This document shows positions 41,915 through 50,587 of a stretch of DNA of 64,000 nucleotides, piece after piece (within the stretch, counting starts at the first letter, position 1; every line of letters begins with the position of its first letter). This stretch comes from Streptomyces venezuelae. Lineage in GTDB: Bacteria; Actinomycetota; Actinomycetes; Streptomycetales; Streptomycetaceae. The notes beneath the pieces were generated by a model. That model had not been told where the DNA came from. It did not search any database and was given only the letters and a program-made list of their open reading frames with translations. Position numbers and translations under genes: made by a program. The stretch is from NCBI RefSeq assembly GCF_008642375.1, contig NZ_CP029194.1, forward strand, positions 806,001 to 870,000. The letters are read 5' to 3'.

Positions 41915-43459
41915 CTACGGTCCGGGAGCGAAGGACAGCATGCGGGCCTGGTGGTCCGCGTCGTTGCCGGAGACGCCGCTCGGCGCGATGACGATCCGGC
42001 CGTTCGCGTAGGCCAGGCGTCCGGCGAGCATGCGGCGTTCGGTCGCCCGGGCCGTCACGGGATGCCGGAGGACCTGCTTCTTCGTGTCCACGCCGCCGGG
42101 CCCGAAGCGGGTGATCTTGCCCGGTTCCTTGTCCGTGGGCGCCTCGTAGACGAGTGCGGACGCGCCTCCGTCCGGACGCAGGGGGTGCAGGGTGCCGGCC
42201 GAGGTCTTCACGCCCCAGACCAGTTTCCCGGTGTCGAGGCTGTAGCCGCCGACGCGGTCGGTGCCGCCGAGGAAGACGACGTCCTTGCCGACGGCGGTGC
42301 CCGGACACATCTGCATGTTCCCTCCCGAGTCCCCCGCGTCCGCGCAGTACGCGAATCCCTTGGGCCGGGCGTCGATGGTGACGCGGGGCTTCCCGCCGGC
42401 CTTCAGGGCCACGACCCGCCAGTCGGCGGTGAGTTCCTTGTGGTGGTAGCTGGTGAAGACGACCGGGTCGACGGAGAGCATCTTCCCGACGATCCAGCCC
42501 GGCTGGGTGCGGTAGCGCCAACGGACCTTGCCGGTCCGCGGGTCGAGCTCGCGGAGCTGGTGGTAGGACTTGCCGCGGTCGACGTTGATCGCGCAGGTGG
42601 AGTCCACCACGAGCCGGGGGCCGCCCGCGACGTTGGCGGGGTAGCACCTGCCGGGGTTCTCCAGCGGGATGTCGTAGAGCTTGGCTCCGGTGTCGACCCG
42701 GTACGCGGCGGCCCTCATGCTCTGGACGATCGCGAGGGTGCCGCCGCTGATGGCGCTGTTCACCATGATCGTGCCGTCCATGGAACCGGTCTCGGTGAGC
42801 CTCTTGCGCCACCCGGCCTTCCCGGTCCTGAGGTCGATCATCTGGAGCTGGTTGCAGCGGTTGCCGGTCCAGTTCCGGTCGCTCTTGTAGACCACGACGA
42901 TCTTGCCGTCGGGGGTCGGGTTCGCCGGCGCCTCGCAGACGGAGGCGGGCAGCGGCACACTCCACGCCTCGGTGCCGTCCGACAGGCGGCGGGCGGTGAC
43001 CTTCTCGTACGCGGCCTGGACGACGGTGTCGCCGACGATCCACAGGGGATAGAGCTTGACGGACCGCCGGGGCAGGTCGGTGCGGTCGTCGGCGATCCAC
43101 GCCGTGGCGTCGCCCGCCGCGCGCCCGGCGTTGAGCTCCTCCGACGTCGGGACACGCTCCGGCACCGGGGTGCGGACGGCCGGCGTCCGGGAGGGCGTCG
43201 GCGTCACGGAAGGGCCGGGCGCCTTGTCGGCCACGGGCGCGGCGGACCGGCTCCACGGGCCGTCGACGAGGGCGTACACCCATCCGCTCGCCGCCAGGAG
43301 CGACAGGGCGACGACTGCCGCGATCAGCGGCCCCTTGCCGAAGCGTCTGCGGCGGGGCGGCGGCTCCGGCGGGGTGTAGCCCCCGGGGGCGTACGGGTTG
43401 TCCGGGACCTGCTGCTGTGGCTGGTGCGGCCGGTACCAGGGCTGTGGCGGGTGGTGCAT
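41915..43459 (-). CDS. Membrane-anchored PQQ-type beta-propeller protein
   Basis: A 514-residue protein. The N-terminus is Pro/Gln/Tyr-rich and cytosolic (residues 1-41), followed by a basic stop (PPRRRRFGKG) and one transmembrane helix (LIAAVVALSLLAASGWVYALV, about residues 45-65). A Pro/Thr-rich linker leads to an extracellular domain with repeated PQQ/WD40-like blades, for example GTEAWSVPL, GKAGWRKRL, GKVRWRYR and GKLVWGVK. Such BamB-like proteins are common in Streptomyces and lie in the envelope; their role is poorly known. Cysteine pairs in the outer domain may form disulfides. ATG 43459 has a GGGGAG ribosome site. It is probably not part of either biosynthetic pathway. Confidence 0.85.
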   Translation of the reverse strand: MHHPPQPWYRPHQPQQQVPDNPYAPGGYTPPEPPPRRRRFGKGPLIAAVVALSLLAASGWVYALVDGPWSRSAAPVADKAPGPSVTPTPSRTPAVRTPVPERVPTSEELNAGRAAGDATAWIADDRTDLPRRSVKLYPLWIVGDTVVQAAYEKVTARRLSDGTEAWSVPLPASVCEAPANPTPDGKIVVVYKSDRNWTGNRCNQLQMIDLRTGKAGWRKRLTETGSMDGTIMVNSAISGGTLAIVQSMRAAAYRVDTGAKLYDIPLENPGRCYPANVAGGPRLVVDSTCAINVDRGKSYHQLRELDPRTGKVRWRYRTQPGWIVGKMLSVDPVVFTSYHHKELTADWRVVALKAGGKPRVTIDARPKGFAYCADAGDSGGNMQMCPGTAVGKDVVFLGGTDRVGGYSLDTGKLVWGVKTSAGTLHPLRPDGGASALVYEAPTDKEPGKITRFGPGGVDTKKQVLRHPVTARATERRMLAGRLAYANGRIVIAPSGVSGNDADHQARMLSFAPGP

Positions 43460-43497
43460 CGGTCTCCCCTACTGTCCGCCGGTCCGAGAGCTGGTCA

Positions 43498-43635
43498 TCA
43501 GGTGGCGGGGCGATCACCGGACGGGTCGGAGACCACGATCCGGATGTGCGACGGAGCGTACTTACGGGCCTTGCGGAGCATCTGCGACAGGCCGAAGCCG
43601 GCACGCGGGACGGCGACATGGACGGGCGCGGGCAT
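43498..43635 (-). CDS. Possible small basic protein (45 residues)
   Basis: Weakly supported. The frame from ATG 43635 encodes MPAPVHVAVPRAGFG, then a Lys/Arg-rich helix (SQMLRKARKYAPSH) and IRIVVSDPSGD, stopping 38 bp before the beta-propeller gene. A longer frame could start at 43755. No family is recognised, and it may not be translated. Confidence 0.3.
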   Translation of the reverse strand: MPAPVHVAVPRAGFGLSQMLRKARKYAPSHIRIVVSDPSGDRPAT

Positions 43636-43949
43636 GGCCGGGTCCTGTGCCGTGGCCGCCGGCCTTGCCGGAAGGGCCGCGCCGGGGCGCAGGCGCGCGC
43701 CGGTCAGCGCCCGGCCGTGCGCCGGACGCGCCGCTGGCATGAGACATGGGGACATGTCCTCTCTTGACGGTGTGCCGGCTGCTTCCCGCCGACCGACTCC
43801 TCCCGCTCACCGCCCGGCCCGTCGGCATCCGACATGACGAGTCCCACACTGGAGAGTCGCTCTGCAGCGCGGATGAATTCCCGCTGATGCAGGAGACTGG
43901 GGACACTGCGCGGGCAGGGAACACGGGGACATGGGGCTTCGAAGTGGGC

Positions 43950-46900
43950 GTGGATGCAGCAGGGCCGGGTGCGGGCCCGGCCGGGACGGCGGGGCGGCTG
44001 CGGATCGAGCTGCTCGGACCCGTCCGCGCCCGTCGCGACGGTACGCCGCTGGGTCTCGGCCCGATACGGCGCCAGGCGGTCCTCGCCGCCCTGGTCCTGC
44101 GCGCACCGGCGTTCGTGACGTACGGGCAGCTCCTCGACGACGTCTGGGGGACCGAGCCTCCGGGTACGGGTCACCGGGTCCTGCCGAGCTATGTGTACGC
44201 GCTCCGCAAGGCGCTCGACGCGCCGGGCGCCGGACCGGACCGCTCGGCGATCGAAGGGGGGCGCGGCGGCTACCGCTTCGTGACCGGCGACACCCGGACC
44301 GACCTCGCCGACCTCGCCGAGCACGCCGGTCTCGCGCGGCGCGCGAAGGCCGCCGGAGACCTCGACGGGGCCCTCGACCACGGCGGCCGGGCCCTGGAGC
44401 TGCTCCGCGGTGAACCCTTGCCCGGTCTGCCGGGGCCGCTCGCCGACACCGAGCGGCACCGCCTCGCCCGGCAGCGGCACGCCCTGCACCAGGACCGCGC
44501 CGAGTGCCTGCTGCTGCTCGGGCGGTACCCGGACGCCCTGGACGATCTGATGGCGGCGCCGCTGGCCCGGCTTCACGACGAACCGCTGGCGGCCCTGCGG
44601 ATGCGCGCCCTGTACGGCAGCGGCCGGCAGGCCGAGGCGCTGTCCGTCTACCAGGAGACGCGACGGCGGCTCCTCGACGAGCTGGGGGTGGAGCCGGGCG
44701 AGGAGCTGCGCCGCGTCCACCAGGCCGTCCTGCGCCGGGAGGACGCGCTGCTGCTCGGCCGGGCGCCGGAGCCGCGCGAGGCCGGGGACGCCCCGTCACC
44801 GGGCGCTCCGCCGCGACGGAACCGGCCCACGAAGCCGGCCGACCCGGCCCTCCAGCCCTCCCCTGCCCGGCCTCTCCAGCAGCCCCACCGGCCGCAACCG
44901 CAGGCGCGTCCACGGCGGAACGAACTGCCGGGCGACACCGCCTGTCTGGTCGGCCGCGAGGCGGAACTCGCCCTGCTCACCGCGCCCGTGGCGCCCGGCG
45001 CCGTGTCCGTGATGACGATCGACGGTACGGCGGGCGTCGGGAAGACCGCCCTGGTGGTACGGGCCGCCTGGGCGCTGGGCGCCTCGTACCCCGACGGCTG
45101 CCTGTTCGTGGACCTGCACGCGTACGGCGCCGCCCACGAGACCGTCGGCCCGCAGCGTGCGCTGCGCCGCCTGCTCCGCGCGGTGCGCGGCCCCGGCGAC
45201 GAACCGGCCCACGACGCCCCCCACGTGGATGATGTGTCGGAGCTGGTCACCGCGTGGCGGGCGGCGACGAGCGGTCTGCGGCTGCTGCTGGTCGTGGACA
45301 ACGCCCGCAGCGCCGAGCAGGTACGGCCGCTGCTGCCCGCCGGACCGGGCAGCCGGGTTCTGGTGGCGGGCCGGCAGCGGCTGCCCGGCCTCGACGCCGA
45401 TCTCCGCCTCACCGTGGAGCCGCTGGGCTCCGGCGACGCCGTCGGCCTCTTCCGGGAGCTGCTCGGCGAGTCGCGGGCGGACCGCGAGCCCGAGGCCGCC
45501 CGCGAGCTCGCCCTGCGCTGCGGCGGTCTCCCGCTCGCCCTGCGCATCGCGAGCGCCCGGCTGCAGAACCGCCCGTCCTGGACCCTGGCCTTCCTGGCCG
45601 GCCGGATGTCCGACGACACACGCGGCCTGGGCGAGCTGCGGGCCGGGGACCGCAGCGTGGAGGCCGCTTTCCGAATGTCGTACGACCAGCTCACCCCCGA
45701 ACTGCGGCGTTGCTTCAGGGCGTTGGGGTCCACGCCGGCCGCCCGCTTCGACGGCCTGACCCTCGCCGCCATGCTGGGCACGCCCGAAGAGGACGCCGAG
45801 GCCCTCCTGGAGGACCTGGTCGACGCGAGCCTGCTCCAGGAGCCGCATCCCGGCCGCTACCGGCTGCACGATCTCGTACGGGCCCACGCGCGGCGGCTCG
45901 CCGCCGCAGCGCCTCTGGAGGCCGCGGCGGACCGCGCCGCGGTTCTGGGGCTGTACACGGCGGCGGGCCGCGTCGCTAGCGACTGGGGACCGGAGACCTT
46001 CCCCACCGGCCAAGGCGTCCCCGGCCCGGGCCTCCCCGGTCCTGACGTCCCCGGCCCGGACATCACCGGCCCGGGGTTCACCGGCTCTGACGTCTCCGGT
46101 CCTCCGCCCTTCACCGATTGGGCAGAGGCCTCAACCTGGCTGAACGCGGCGGGCGGAGACGTGGTCGACGTGGTGGCCTTCGCGGCCGCCGCCGGTGAGT
46201 TCGACCACGCCTGCCGGATCGCCGAGGCCCTCGTCGACCACCTGGCGCGCCAGGGCCACTTCCACGAGTGCCGCACCGCCCTCGAACACGCCCTGGCCTG
46301 CGCGGACATGTCGACCGACCGGCGCATGCCGTCATCCCTGCGCATCTGCCTCGGGATCGTCGACGTGTACCAGGGCCGGTTCCGCCAGGCGGGCGACTGG
46401 TTCGCCGAAGCGCTGCGGTACGCCCGCCGGCAGGGCGATCCGCGGGACCGCGCCCGGGCGACCGCCGGCCTGGGCGCCGCGACATGGCCGCTGGGCCGCA
46501 CCGAGGAGGCCTTGGCACTCCTGACCGAGGCGCTGGAGCTGGCGGCCGGTCTCGACGACGACTGGCTGACCGGGATGGCGACCACGAACCTCGGCGCGAT
46601 CCACTCCCACCAGGGCCGGCACGAGCTCGCGCTCGACCACTACGCCACCGCCCTGGCCCTCGCCGAGAAGAACGGCCGCCCCCGGACGATCAGCAGCACC
46701 CTGTGCTTCGCCGCCGACGCCCACCTGGCCCTCGGCCGCCCCGCGGAGGCCACCGGCCTGCTGCGGCGGGCGGCCGAACTGGCCCGCGAGGCCGAGGACC
46801 TCCCGCTGCGCGCGGCAGGCCTGTCGCGGCTCGCCGTGGCGGAGCACGTACAGGGCGATCTGCGCTCGGCCGTCGACACCCACCACGAGGCGCTGTCGTC

Positions 46901-47099
46901 GCTGACCGAGCACACGAGCACCTGGCTGGAGATGGGCGTCCGGATCCGCCTCGGCAGCACGTACGCGGCGGCGGGCCGCCATGACGAGGCGCGTCAGGAG
47001 TTCCGTACCGCCCTCGCCCTGCCCGGAGCCGGCGACCACCCCCGGGAGTACGACCTCGCGCGCGACGCGCTCAGCCGGTCGACCGCTGACCCTTCCTAG
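43950..47099 (+). CDS. AfsR-like SARP regulator (DNA-binding, BTAD, NB-ARC, TPR)
   Basis: About 1049 residues. The N-terminus has an OmpR-type winged helix (RIELLGPVRARRDG, IRRQAVLAALVLRA) and a BTAD domain (ALYGSGRQAEALSVYQETRRRLLDELG with EPGEELRRVHQAVL after it). A Pro-rich linker leads to an NB-ARC ATPase with Walker A GTAGVGKTAL, Walker B LLLVVDNA and GGLPLALRI. A Gly/Pro repeat linker follows, then TPR-like helices to the end. The architecture is that of AfsR, a pleiotropic regulator that responds to phosphorylation or ligands. No TTA codon is present, unlike the cluster SARP. The start is uncertain: GTG 43950, GTG 43944, ATG 43887 and an upstream ATG at 43746 share the frame; the first is closest to the conserved domain. 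It could regulate either cluster or act globally. Confidence 0.85.
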   Translation: MDAAGPGAGPAGTAGRLRIELLGPVRARRDGTPLGLGPIRRQAVLAALVLRAPAFVTYGQLLDDVWGTEPPGTGHRVLPSYVYALRKALDAPGAGPDRSAIEGGRGGYRFVTGDTRTDLADLAEHAGLARRAKAAGDLDGALDHGGRALELLRGEPLPGLPGPLADTERHRLARQRHALHQDRAECLLLLGRYPDALDDLMAAPLARLHDEPLAALRMRALYGSGRQAEALSVYQETRRRLLDELGVEPGEELRRVHQAVLRREDALLLGRAPEPREAGDAPSPGAPPRRNRPTKPADPALQPSPARPLQQPHRPQPQARPRRNELPGDTACLVGREAELALLTAPVAPGAVSVMTIDGTAGVGKTALVVRAAWALGASYPDGCLFVDLHAYGAAHETVGPQRALRRLLRAVRGPGDEPAHDAPHVDDVSELVTAWRAATSGLRLLLVVDNARSAEQVRPLLPAGPGSRVLVAGRQRLPGLDADLRLTVEPLGSGDAVGLFRELLGESRADREPEAARELALRCGGLPLALRIASARLQNRPSWTLAFLAGRMSDDTRGLGELRAGDRSVEAAFRMSYDQLTPELRRCFRALGSTPAARFDGLTLAAMLGTPEEDAEALLEDLVDASLLQEPHPGRYRLHDLVRAHARRLAAAAPLEAAADRAAVLGLYTAAGRVASDWGPETFPTGQGVPGPGLPGPDVPGPDITGPGFTGSDVSGPPPFTDWAEASTWLNAAGGDVVDVVAFAAAAGEFDHACRIAEALVDHLARQGHFHECRTALEHALACADMSTDRRMPSSLRICLGIVDVYQGRFRQAGDWFAEALRYARRQGDPRDRARATAGLGAATWPLGRTEEALALLTEALELAAGLDDDWLTGMATTNLGAIHSHQGRHELALDHYATALALAEKNGRPRTISSTLCFAADAHLALGRPAEATGLLRRAAELAREAEDLPLRAAGLSRLAVAEHVQGDLRSAVDTHHEALSSLTEHTSTWLEMGVRIRLGSTYAAAGRHDEARQEFRTALALPGAGDHPREYDLARDALSRSTADPS
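46014..46104 (+). repeat. Gly/Pro-encoding tandem repeat in the AfsR-like gene
   Basis: Imperfect 15-bp units (ccggcccggg, ccggtcctga and similar) encode a VPGPGLPGPD-type linker between the NB-ARC and TPR parts. They are in frame. Confidence 0.75.
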
Positions 47100-47974
47100 G
47101 CCTTGCCGAACTCCTCGATGAGCACCGGGTACTGCTCACCGCCATGCCCGGCGGCGATCGCGCGGGACGCCATCTCCTTGAACAGCTTGGGCAGTTCGGC
47201 ATTCACCCCCAGCGCCTCGCTCTCCTCGATCAGGTGCTCCATCGCCCGCGCGTCGGTCTCCAGCGCCGACACCTCGGCCGGGAAGGAGCCCTTGTCGATC
47301 TGCTCGGCGTACCCGGGGAGCCAGTCGGCGACACCGGCGGCGATGTGCCGGGCGAACGGCGCGTACGTCGCGGCGTCGACTCCGGCCGTCGCGAGCAGCG
47401 CCGTGCCCTGGAGCCAGGCGTTCAGGACGCTCCACATCATGGCCAGGCCGGCCACGTCGTACAGGGACGCCAGACCGGGATCCTCTCCGAGGTGGGTGAC
47501 CGTGCCGAGGGCGCCGAGCGTCGGCGCGTGCGCGTCGAAGACGTCCTCGGGCCCGCTGTGCAGGATCACCGCCTCCGCGGTGCCGATCCCCGGCGGCACG
47601 GCCATGATGGCGCCGTCCAGGTAGCGGGCACCGCGCCCCTCGGCCCACCCGGCGGCCACGCGGGCCTCGGCCGAGCTCCCCGAGGTCAGGTTGACGAGCG
47701 TCGTGCCGTCCAGCTCGACGCCCTCCGCGCCGAGCAGTTCGTGGACGGCGGCGTAGTCGGTGAGGCAGACGACGGTCAGGGGACTCGCCGTGAGCGCGTC
47801 GCCGAGGGTCGGCGCCGAGCGTGCCCCGGTGGCCACCAGCGGGGCGGCCTTGGCGGACGTGCGGTTCCACACGGTCGTGGGGTGTCCGGCTTTCAGGAAC
47901 GCGCCGGCGAGGGCCTGGCCCATCAGTCCGAGTCCGATGACCGTCACGGGCGTGTGTGGTGTGTTGTCGTTCAT
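47096..47974 (-). CDS. Imine reductase-family NADPH oxidoreductase
   Basis: A 292-residue protein of the 6-phosphogluconate-dehydrogenase-like superfamily. The Rossmann motif is GLGLMGQALAGAFLKAGH, followed by VWNRTSAKA. The segment SLYDVAGLAMMWSVLNAWLQG resembles the imine reductase signature and keeps an Asp at the catalytic position, so reduction of a cyclic imine is possible. Beta-hydroxyacid dehydrogenase relatives usually carry a catalytic Lys, which I do not see here. It diverges from a MerR gene with an operator between them, a common pair in Streptomyces. It might reduce the cyclic imine of the nearby alkaloid pathway, but it lies 10 kb from the aminotransferase behind unrelated genes. 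Its TAG overlaps the AfsR-like TAG by two bases in CTAG. Confidence 0.82.
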   Translation of the reverse strand: MNDNTPHTPVTVIGLGLMGQALAGAFLKAGHPTTVWNRTSAKAAPLVATGARSAPTLGDALTASPLTVVCLTDYAAVHELLGAEGVELDGTTLVNLTSGSSAEARVAAGWAEGRGARYLDGAIMAVPPGIGTAEAVILHSGPEDVFDAHAPTLGALGTVTHLGEDPGLASLYDVAGLAMMWSVLNAWLQGTALLATAGVDAATYAPFARHIAAGVADWLPGYAEQIDKGSFPAEVSALETDARAMEHLIEESEALGVNAELPKLFKEMASRAIAAGHGGEQYPVLIEEFGKA

Positions 47975-47987
47975 GGCAGCATCGTCA

Positions 47988-48009
47988 ACGTTGATACCGG
48001 TGTGAAGGT
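47988..48009 (-). promoter_or_regulatory. MerR-type operator in the imine reductase promoter
   Basis: An imperfect dyad (8 of 11 bases paired) centred at 47998/47999 follows a -35 box TTGACC (48012-48007). The next hexamer, TGACGA, is 19 bp away. A long 19-bp spacer containing the dyad is the hallmark of MerR-controlled promoters. Confidence 0.7.
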
Positions 48010-48024
48010 CAAGCGAGGTTTTCG

Positions 48025-48432
48025 ATGCGGATCGGGGAACTGAGTCGGCGGACGGGCGTCAACGCCCACCAGCTGCGCTACTACGAGGCCCAGGGGCTGC
48101 TGGTGGCGGACCGCGGCACGAACGGCTACCGCGAGTACGACGAGAACGCCCTGCTGCGGGTGAAGCAGATCAGGCACCTGCTGGGGGCCGGACTGTCCTC
48201 GGAGGACATCGCGTATTTGCTGCCCTGCGCGGTCGGCGAGGCCCCTGAACTCGTCGGCTGTCCCGAGCTGCTGGCCGCGATGCGCTCCCGCCTGCACCGC
48301 CTCGACAGTCAGATGGACCGGCTCGCCCGGTCCCGCGAGGCCCTCAACGGCTACATCGACGCGGCGGAACGCCTGGGCGGCGAGAGCTACCCGCTGCTCA
48401 CCGGCCCCGTGGTGCGGTCCGTCGCCTCCTGA
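48025..48432 (+). CDS. MerR-family transcriptional regulator
   Basis: A 135-residue MerR protein. The N-terminal winged helix is MRIGELSRRTGVNAHQLRYYE, followed by GYREYDENALLRVKQIRHLL. A long dimerising helix (LHRLDSQMDRLARSREALNGYIDAA) and a short C-terminal effector region complete it. There is no metal-binding cysteine pattern of the CueR or ZntR type, so it probably senses an organic ligand. It divergently faces the imine reductase gene and probably represses or distorts that promoter from the operator between them. The last 46 bp overlap the convergent methyltransferase gene. Confidence 0.9.
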   Translation: MRIGELSRRTGVNAHQLRYYEAQGLLVADRGTNGYREYDENALLRVKQIRHLLGAGLSSEDIAYLLPCAVGEAPELVGCPELLAAMRSRLHRLDSQMDRLARSREALNGYIDAAERLGGESYPLLTGPVVRSVAS

Positions 48433-49256
48433 CCCTCCCCGGCCCCCGTCTCCCCGGGCTTCCGTCCCCAGACGGTGAGCATCCCGGCCGACAGCGCGGC
48501 GCACTCCTCGGAGTCCAGGTACCGGACGGCCGCGTCGACGTCCGTGTCGTCGACCAGGCCGGTGGCGAGCATCGCGGCCCGGCTCCGCTGCCAGGTGTCC
48601 GCCCAGAAGCGGCTGATGGGGCTGCCGGGCTGCAGCGGCGGTACGTGGATCTCGGCGGCCACGGGCAGGAGCCCGGCCGTGCGCAGCAGGTGGGGGTACG
48701 ACGGCACCCAGCCGACATCGGTGCCGATGGTGTCCCGGAGCCCCTGCCACATCGCCCGCATGACCGCGGTGTAGGGAGTCCCGGGTGTCACGGAGCCCGG
48801 CAGGCCGCTGGTCAGGTCGACCGCGTCGCTGAGCACGAGCATTCCGCCCGGCTCGACGAGTCCGGCGAGCCGGTCGATCAGGCGGTCGTGCTCGGGCAGG
48901 TGCATGAGCACGAAGCGCGCGTGGACGAGCCGGAACCGGCCGGGATCGAAGTCCGGGGCGGTGACGTCGGCCTCCAGCACGTCGAGCCCCGGCAGGGGCC
49001 GCTCGCTCAGGAAGCGTACGTCGCGGTCGACGGCGAGCACGCTCGTCACCCCGGCCTCGGCGAGCAGCCGCCGGGAGACCGTGCCGGTGCCGGCCCCGAC
49101 GTCCAGGCACCGCCACCCCGGACCGGCCCCGAGGGCCCGCAGCCGTGCCATCGTGATGCCGTCGTAGGCGAGGGCGCCGAAGTCGATGCGCTCGCCCTCG
49201 CCCGCCTGCTCGGGACGGAAGACGTCCTCGCCGTAACGGCCGCCGAACTGTTCCAT
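48387..49256 (-). CDS. Class I SAM-dependent methyltransferase
   Basis: A 289-residue Rossmann methyltransferase. Motif I is LDVGAGTGTVSRRLL near residue 43, with VDRDVRF after it, the acidic loop LEADVTAPDFD, and motif post-II FVLMHLPEHDR. The first residues, MEQFGGRYGEDVFR, resemble small-molecule and ubiquinone/polyketide methyltransferases. It is the last gene of the minus-strand NRPS operon, 167 bp after the IlvE-type gene, so methylation of the peptide or a precursor amino acid is plausible. ATG 49256 has an AAGAGGT ribosome site. The substrate atom cannot be told from the sequence. Confidence 0.87.
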   Translation of the reverse strand: MEQFGGRYGEDVFRPEQAGEGERIDFGALAYDGITMARLRALGAGPGWRCLDVGAGTGTVSRRLLAEAGVTSVLAVDRDVRFLSERPLPGLDVLEADVTAPDFDPGRFRLVHARFVLMHLPEHDRLIDRLAGLVEPGGMLVLSDAVDLTSGLPGSVTPGTPYTAVMRAMWQGLRDTIGTDVGWVPSYPHLLRTAGLLPVAAEIHVPPLQPGSPISRFWADTWQRSRAAMLATGLVDDTDVDAAVRYLDSEECAALSAGMLTVWGRKPGETGAGEGQEATDRTTGPVSSG

Positions 49257-49388
49257 GACCGGACCTCTTCGTACCTGGGGGCGGTGCCGGGCGGTCCGTG
49301 CCGGGGCCGCCCGCCCACCGATGTTCCCCCGGCGGCCGCCCGCACGGCCGAGGCGCGCCGCGCCTGAGCCGATCGGCTGCCTCCGGTA

Positions 49389-49408
49389 CCTCCGGCTGCC
49401 GCCGGAGG
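49389..49408 (-). terminator. Hairpin after the IlvE-type gene
   Basis: Perfect 8-bp arms with a 4-nt loop, starting 15 bp after the stop. It may uncouple the methyltransferase from the upstream genes. Confidence 0.6.
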
Positions 49409-49423
49409 AGGGGATCCGTGCCG

Positions 49424-50500
49424 TCAGGAGATGCGGTGCAGCCACCCCTTGGGGTCGGGAGCGGTGCCGTGGTGCAGGTCGACCAGGGCCTCGCGCATGG
49501 CGAGGGTGACGGGGCCGGGGGCGCCGTCACCGATCGTCCAGTCGCCGTCGCGGTCCTTGACGTGGCCGACGGGGGTGACGACGGCGGCCGTGCCCGAGGC
49601 GAACACCTCGGTGATGCGGCCCTCCGCGCACTCGCGGCGCCACTGCTCCAGGGAGACCTTCTCCTCCCGGGGGACGTAGCCCATGCCCTCGGCGAGTCCG
49701 AGCAGGGTGTCACGGGTGACGCCGGGCAGGAGCGAGCCGCTCAGGGACGGGGTCACGATCTCGGCGCCGGGGCCGGTACCGCGGACGAAGAACATGTTCA
49801 TGCCGCCCATCTCCTCGACCCAGGTGCGCTCCACCGGGTCCAGCCAGACGACCTGCTGGCAGCCGGCCTCCTGCGCCTGGAGCTGGGCGACGAACGAACC
49901 GGAGTAGTTTCCGGCGCACTTGACGTTGCCGGTACCGCCCGGGATGGCGCGGCTGTGCTCGTGGCTGACCCAGACCGACACCGTCTCCATCGCCTTGCCG
50001 AAGAACCCGCCGGCGACGAACGCCATGACCAGGTACTCGTAGGTGTGGGAGGGGCGGAGCATCAGGTTGGCGTCCGCGCCGAACATCAGCGGCCGCAGGT
50101 AGATGCTGTGGCTCGGGTCGTCGGAGAGCAGCCCCTGGTCGGCGCGGAGCAGCTGCTCGATGGAGTCGACGAAGACGTCCTGGGGCAGCTCCGGCATGGC
50201 CAGCCGGCGGGCCGAGCGCTGGAAGCGGCGGGCGTGTTCCCACGGCCGGAAGACGGCGACCCCGCCGTCGGCCTGCCGGTGGGCCTTGAGGCCCTCGAAG
50301 ATGACCTGGGCGTAGTGCAGTCCGATCGTCCCGGGGTGCAGGGTCAGGTCGTGCAGCCGCGAGAGACCGGGCTTGTGCCAGCCGTCCGTCTCGTTCCACG
50401 ACATCGTGAACATGTGGTCGGTGAACGCGTCGCCGTGCCCCGGGGAGCGGACGGGGCGGGGCGCGGAGGCGGCGGAGTTCCGGTCGAACGTGATGGTCAT
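49424..50500 (-). CDS. ilvE: Branched-chain amino acid aminotransferase
   Basis: A 358-residue fold-type IV PLP aminotransferase. Landmarks: the long N-terminus with FTMSWNETDGWH, YAQVIFEGLKAHR, YLRPLMFGAD, the Schiff-base Lys in GTGNVKCAGNYSGS, and EEMGGMNMFFV. It interconverts Val, Leu, Ile and their 2-oxo acids. The position directly behind the NRPS genes suggests a dedicated copy that supplies or modifies a precursor, for example a branched or non-protein amino acid, or that it serves primary metabolism. ATG 50500 has an AAGGA ribosome site. A 15-bp tandem repeat occupies the gap to the upstream gene. Confidence 0.92.
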   Translation of the reverse strand: MTITFDRNSAASAPRPVRSPGHGDAFTDHMFTMSWNETDGWHKPGLSRLHDLTLHPGTIGLHYAQVIFEGLKAHRQADGGVAVFRPWEHARRFQRSARRLAMPELPQDVFVDSIEQLLRADQGLLSDDPSHSIYLRPLMFGADANLMLRPSHTYEYLVMAFVAGGFFGKAMETVSVWVSHEHSRAIPGGTGNVKCAGNYSGSFVAQLQAQEAGCQQVVWLDPVERTWVEEMGGMNMFFVRGTGPGAEIVTPSLSGSLLPGVTRDTLLGLAEGMGYVPREEKVSLEQWRRECAEGRITEVFASGTAAVVTPVGHVKDRDGDWTIGDGAPGPVTLAMREALVDLHHGTAPDPKGWLHRIS

Positions 50501-50510
50501 GAGGATTCCT

Positions 50511-50549
50511 TACGGGACGGTTCGGTACGGGACGGTTCGGTACGGGACA
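50511..50549 (-). repeat. 15-bp tandem repeat upstream of ilvE
   Basis: Two full units of TACGGGACGGTTCGG (50511-50525 and 50526-50540) and a partial third lie 10 to 49 bp upstream of the start codon, next to the ribosome site. Slippage here could vary spacing or leader structure. Confidence 0.88.
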
Positions 50550-50587
50550 GGGGGAGCCGGGCGCGCCGGTCCGACGCGCGCCGGCCG

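Noticed and set aside
43750..43759. GGACATGTCC palindrome upstream of the AfsR-like gene as an operator
   Set aside because: It is only 10 bp, the transcription start is unknown, and it may overlap coding sequence depending on the start chosen.
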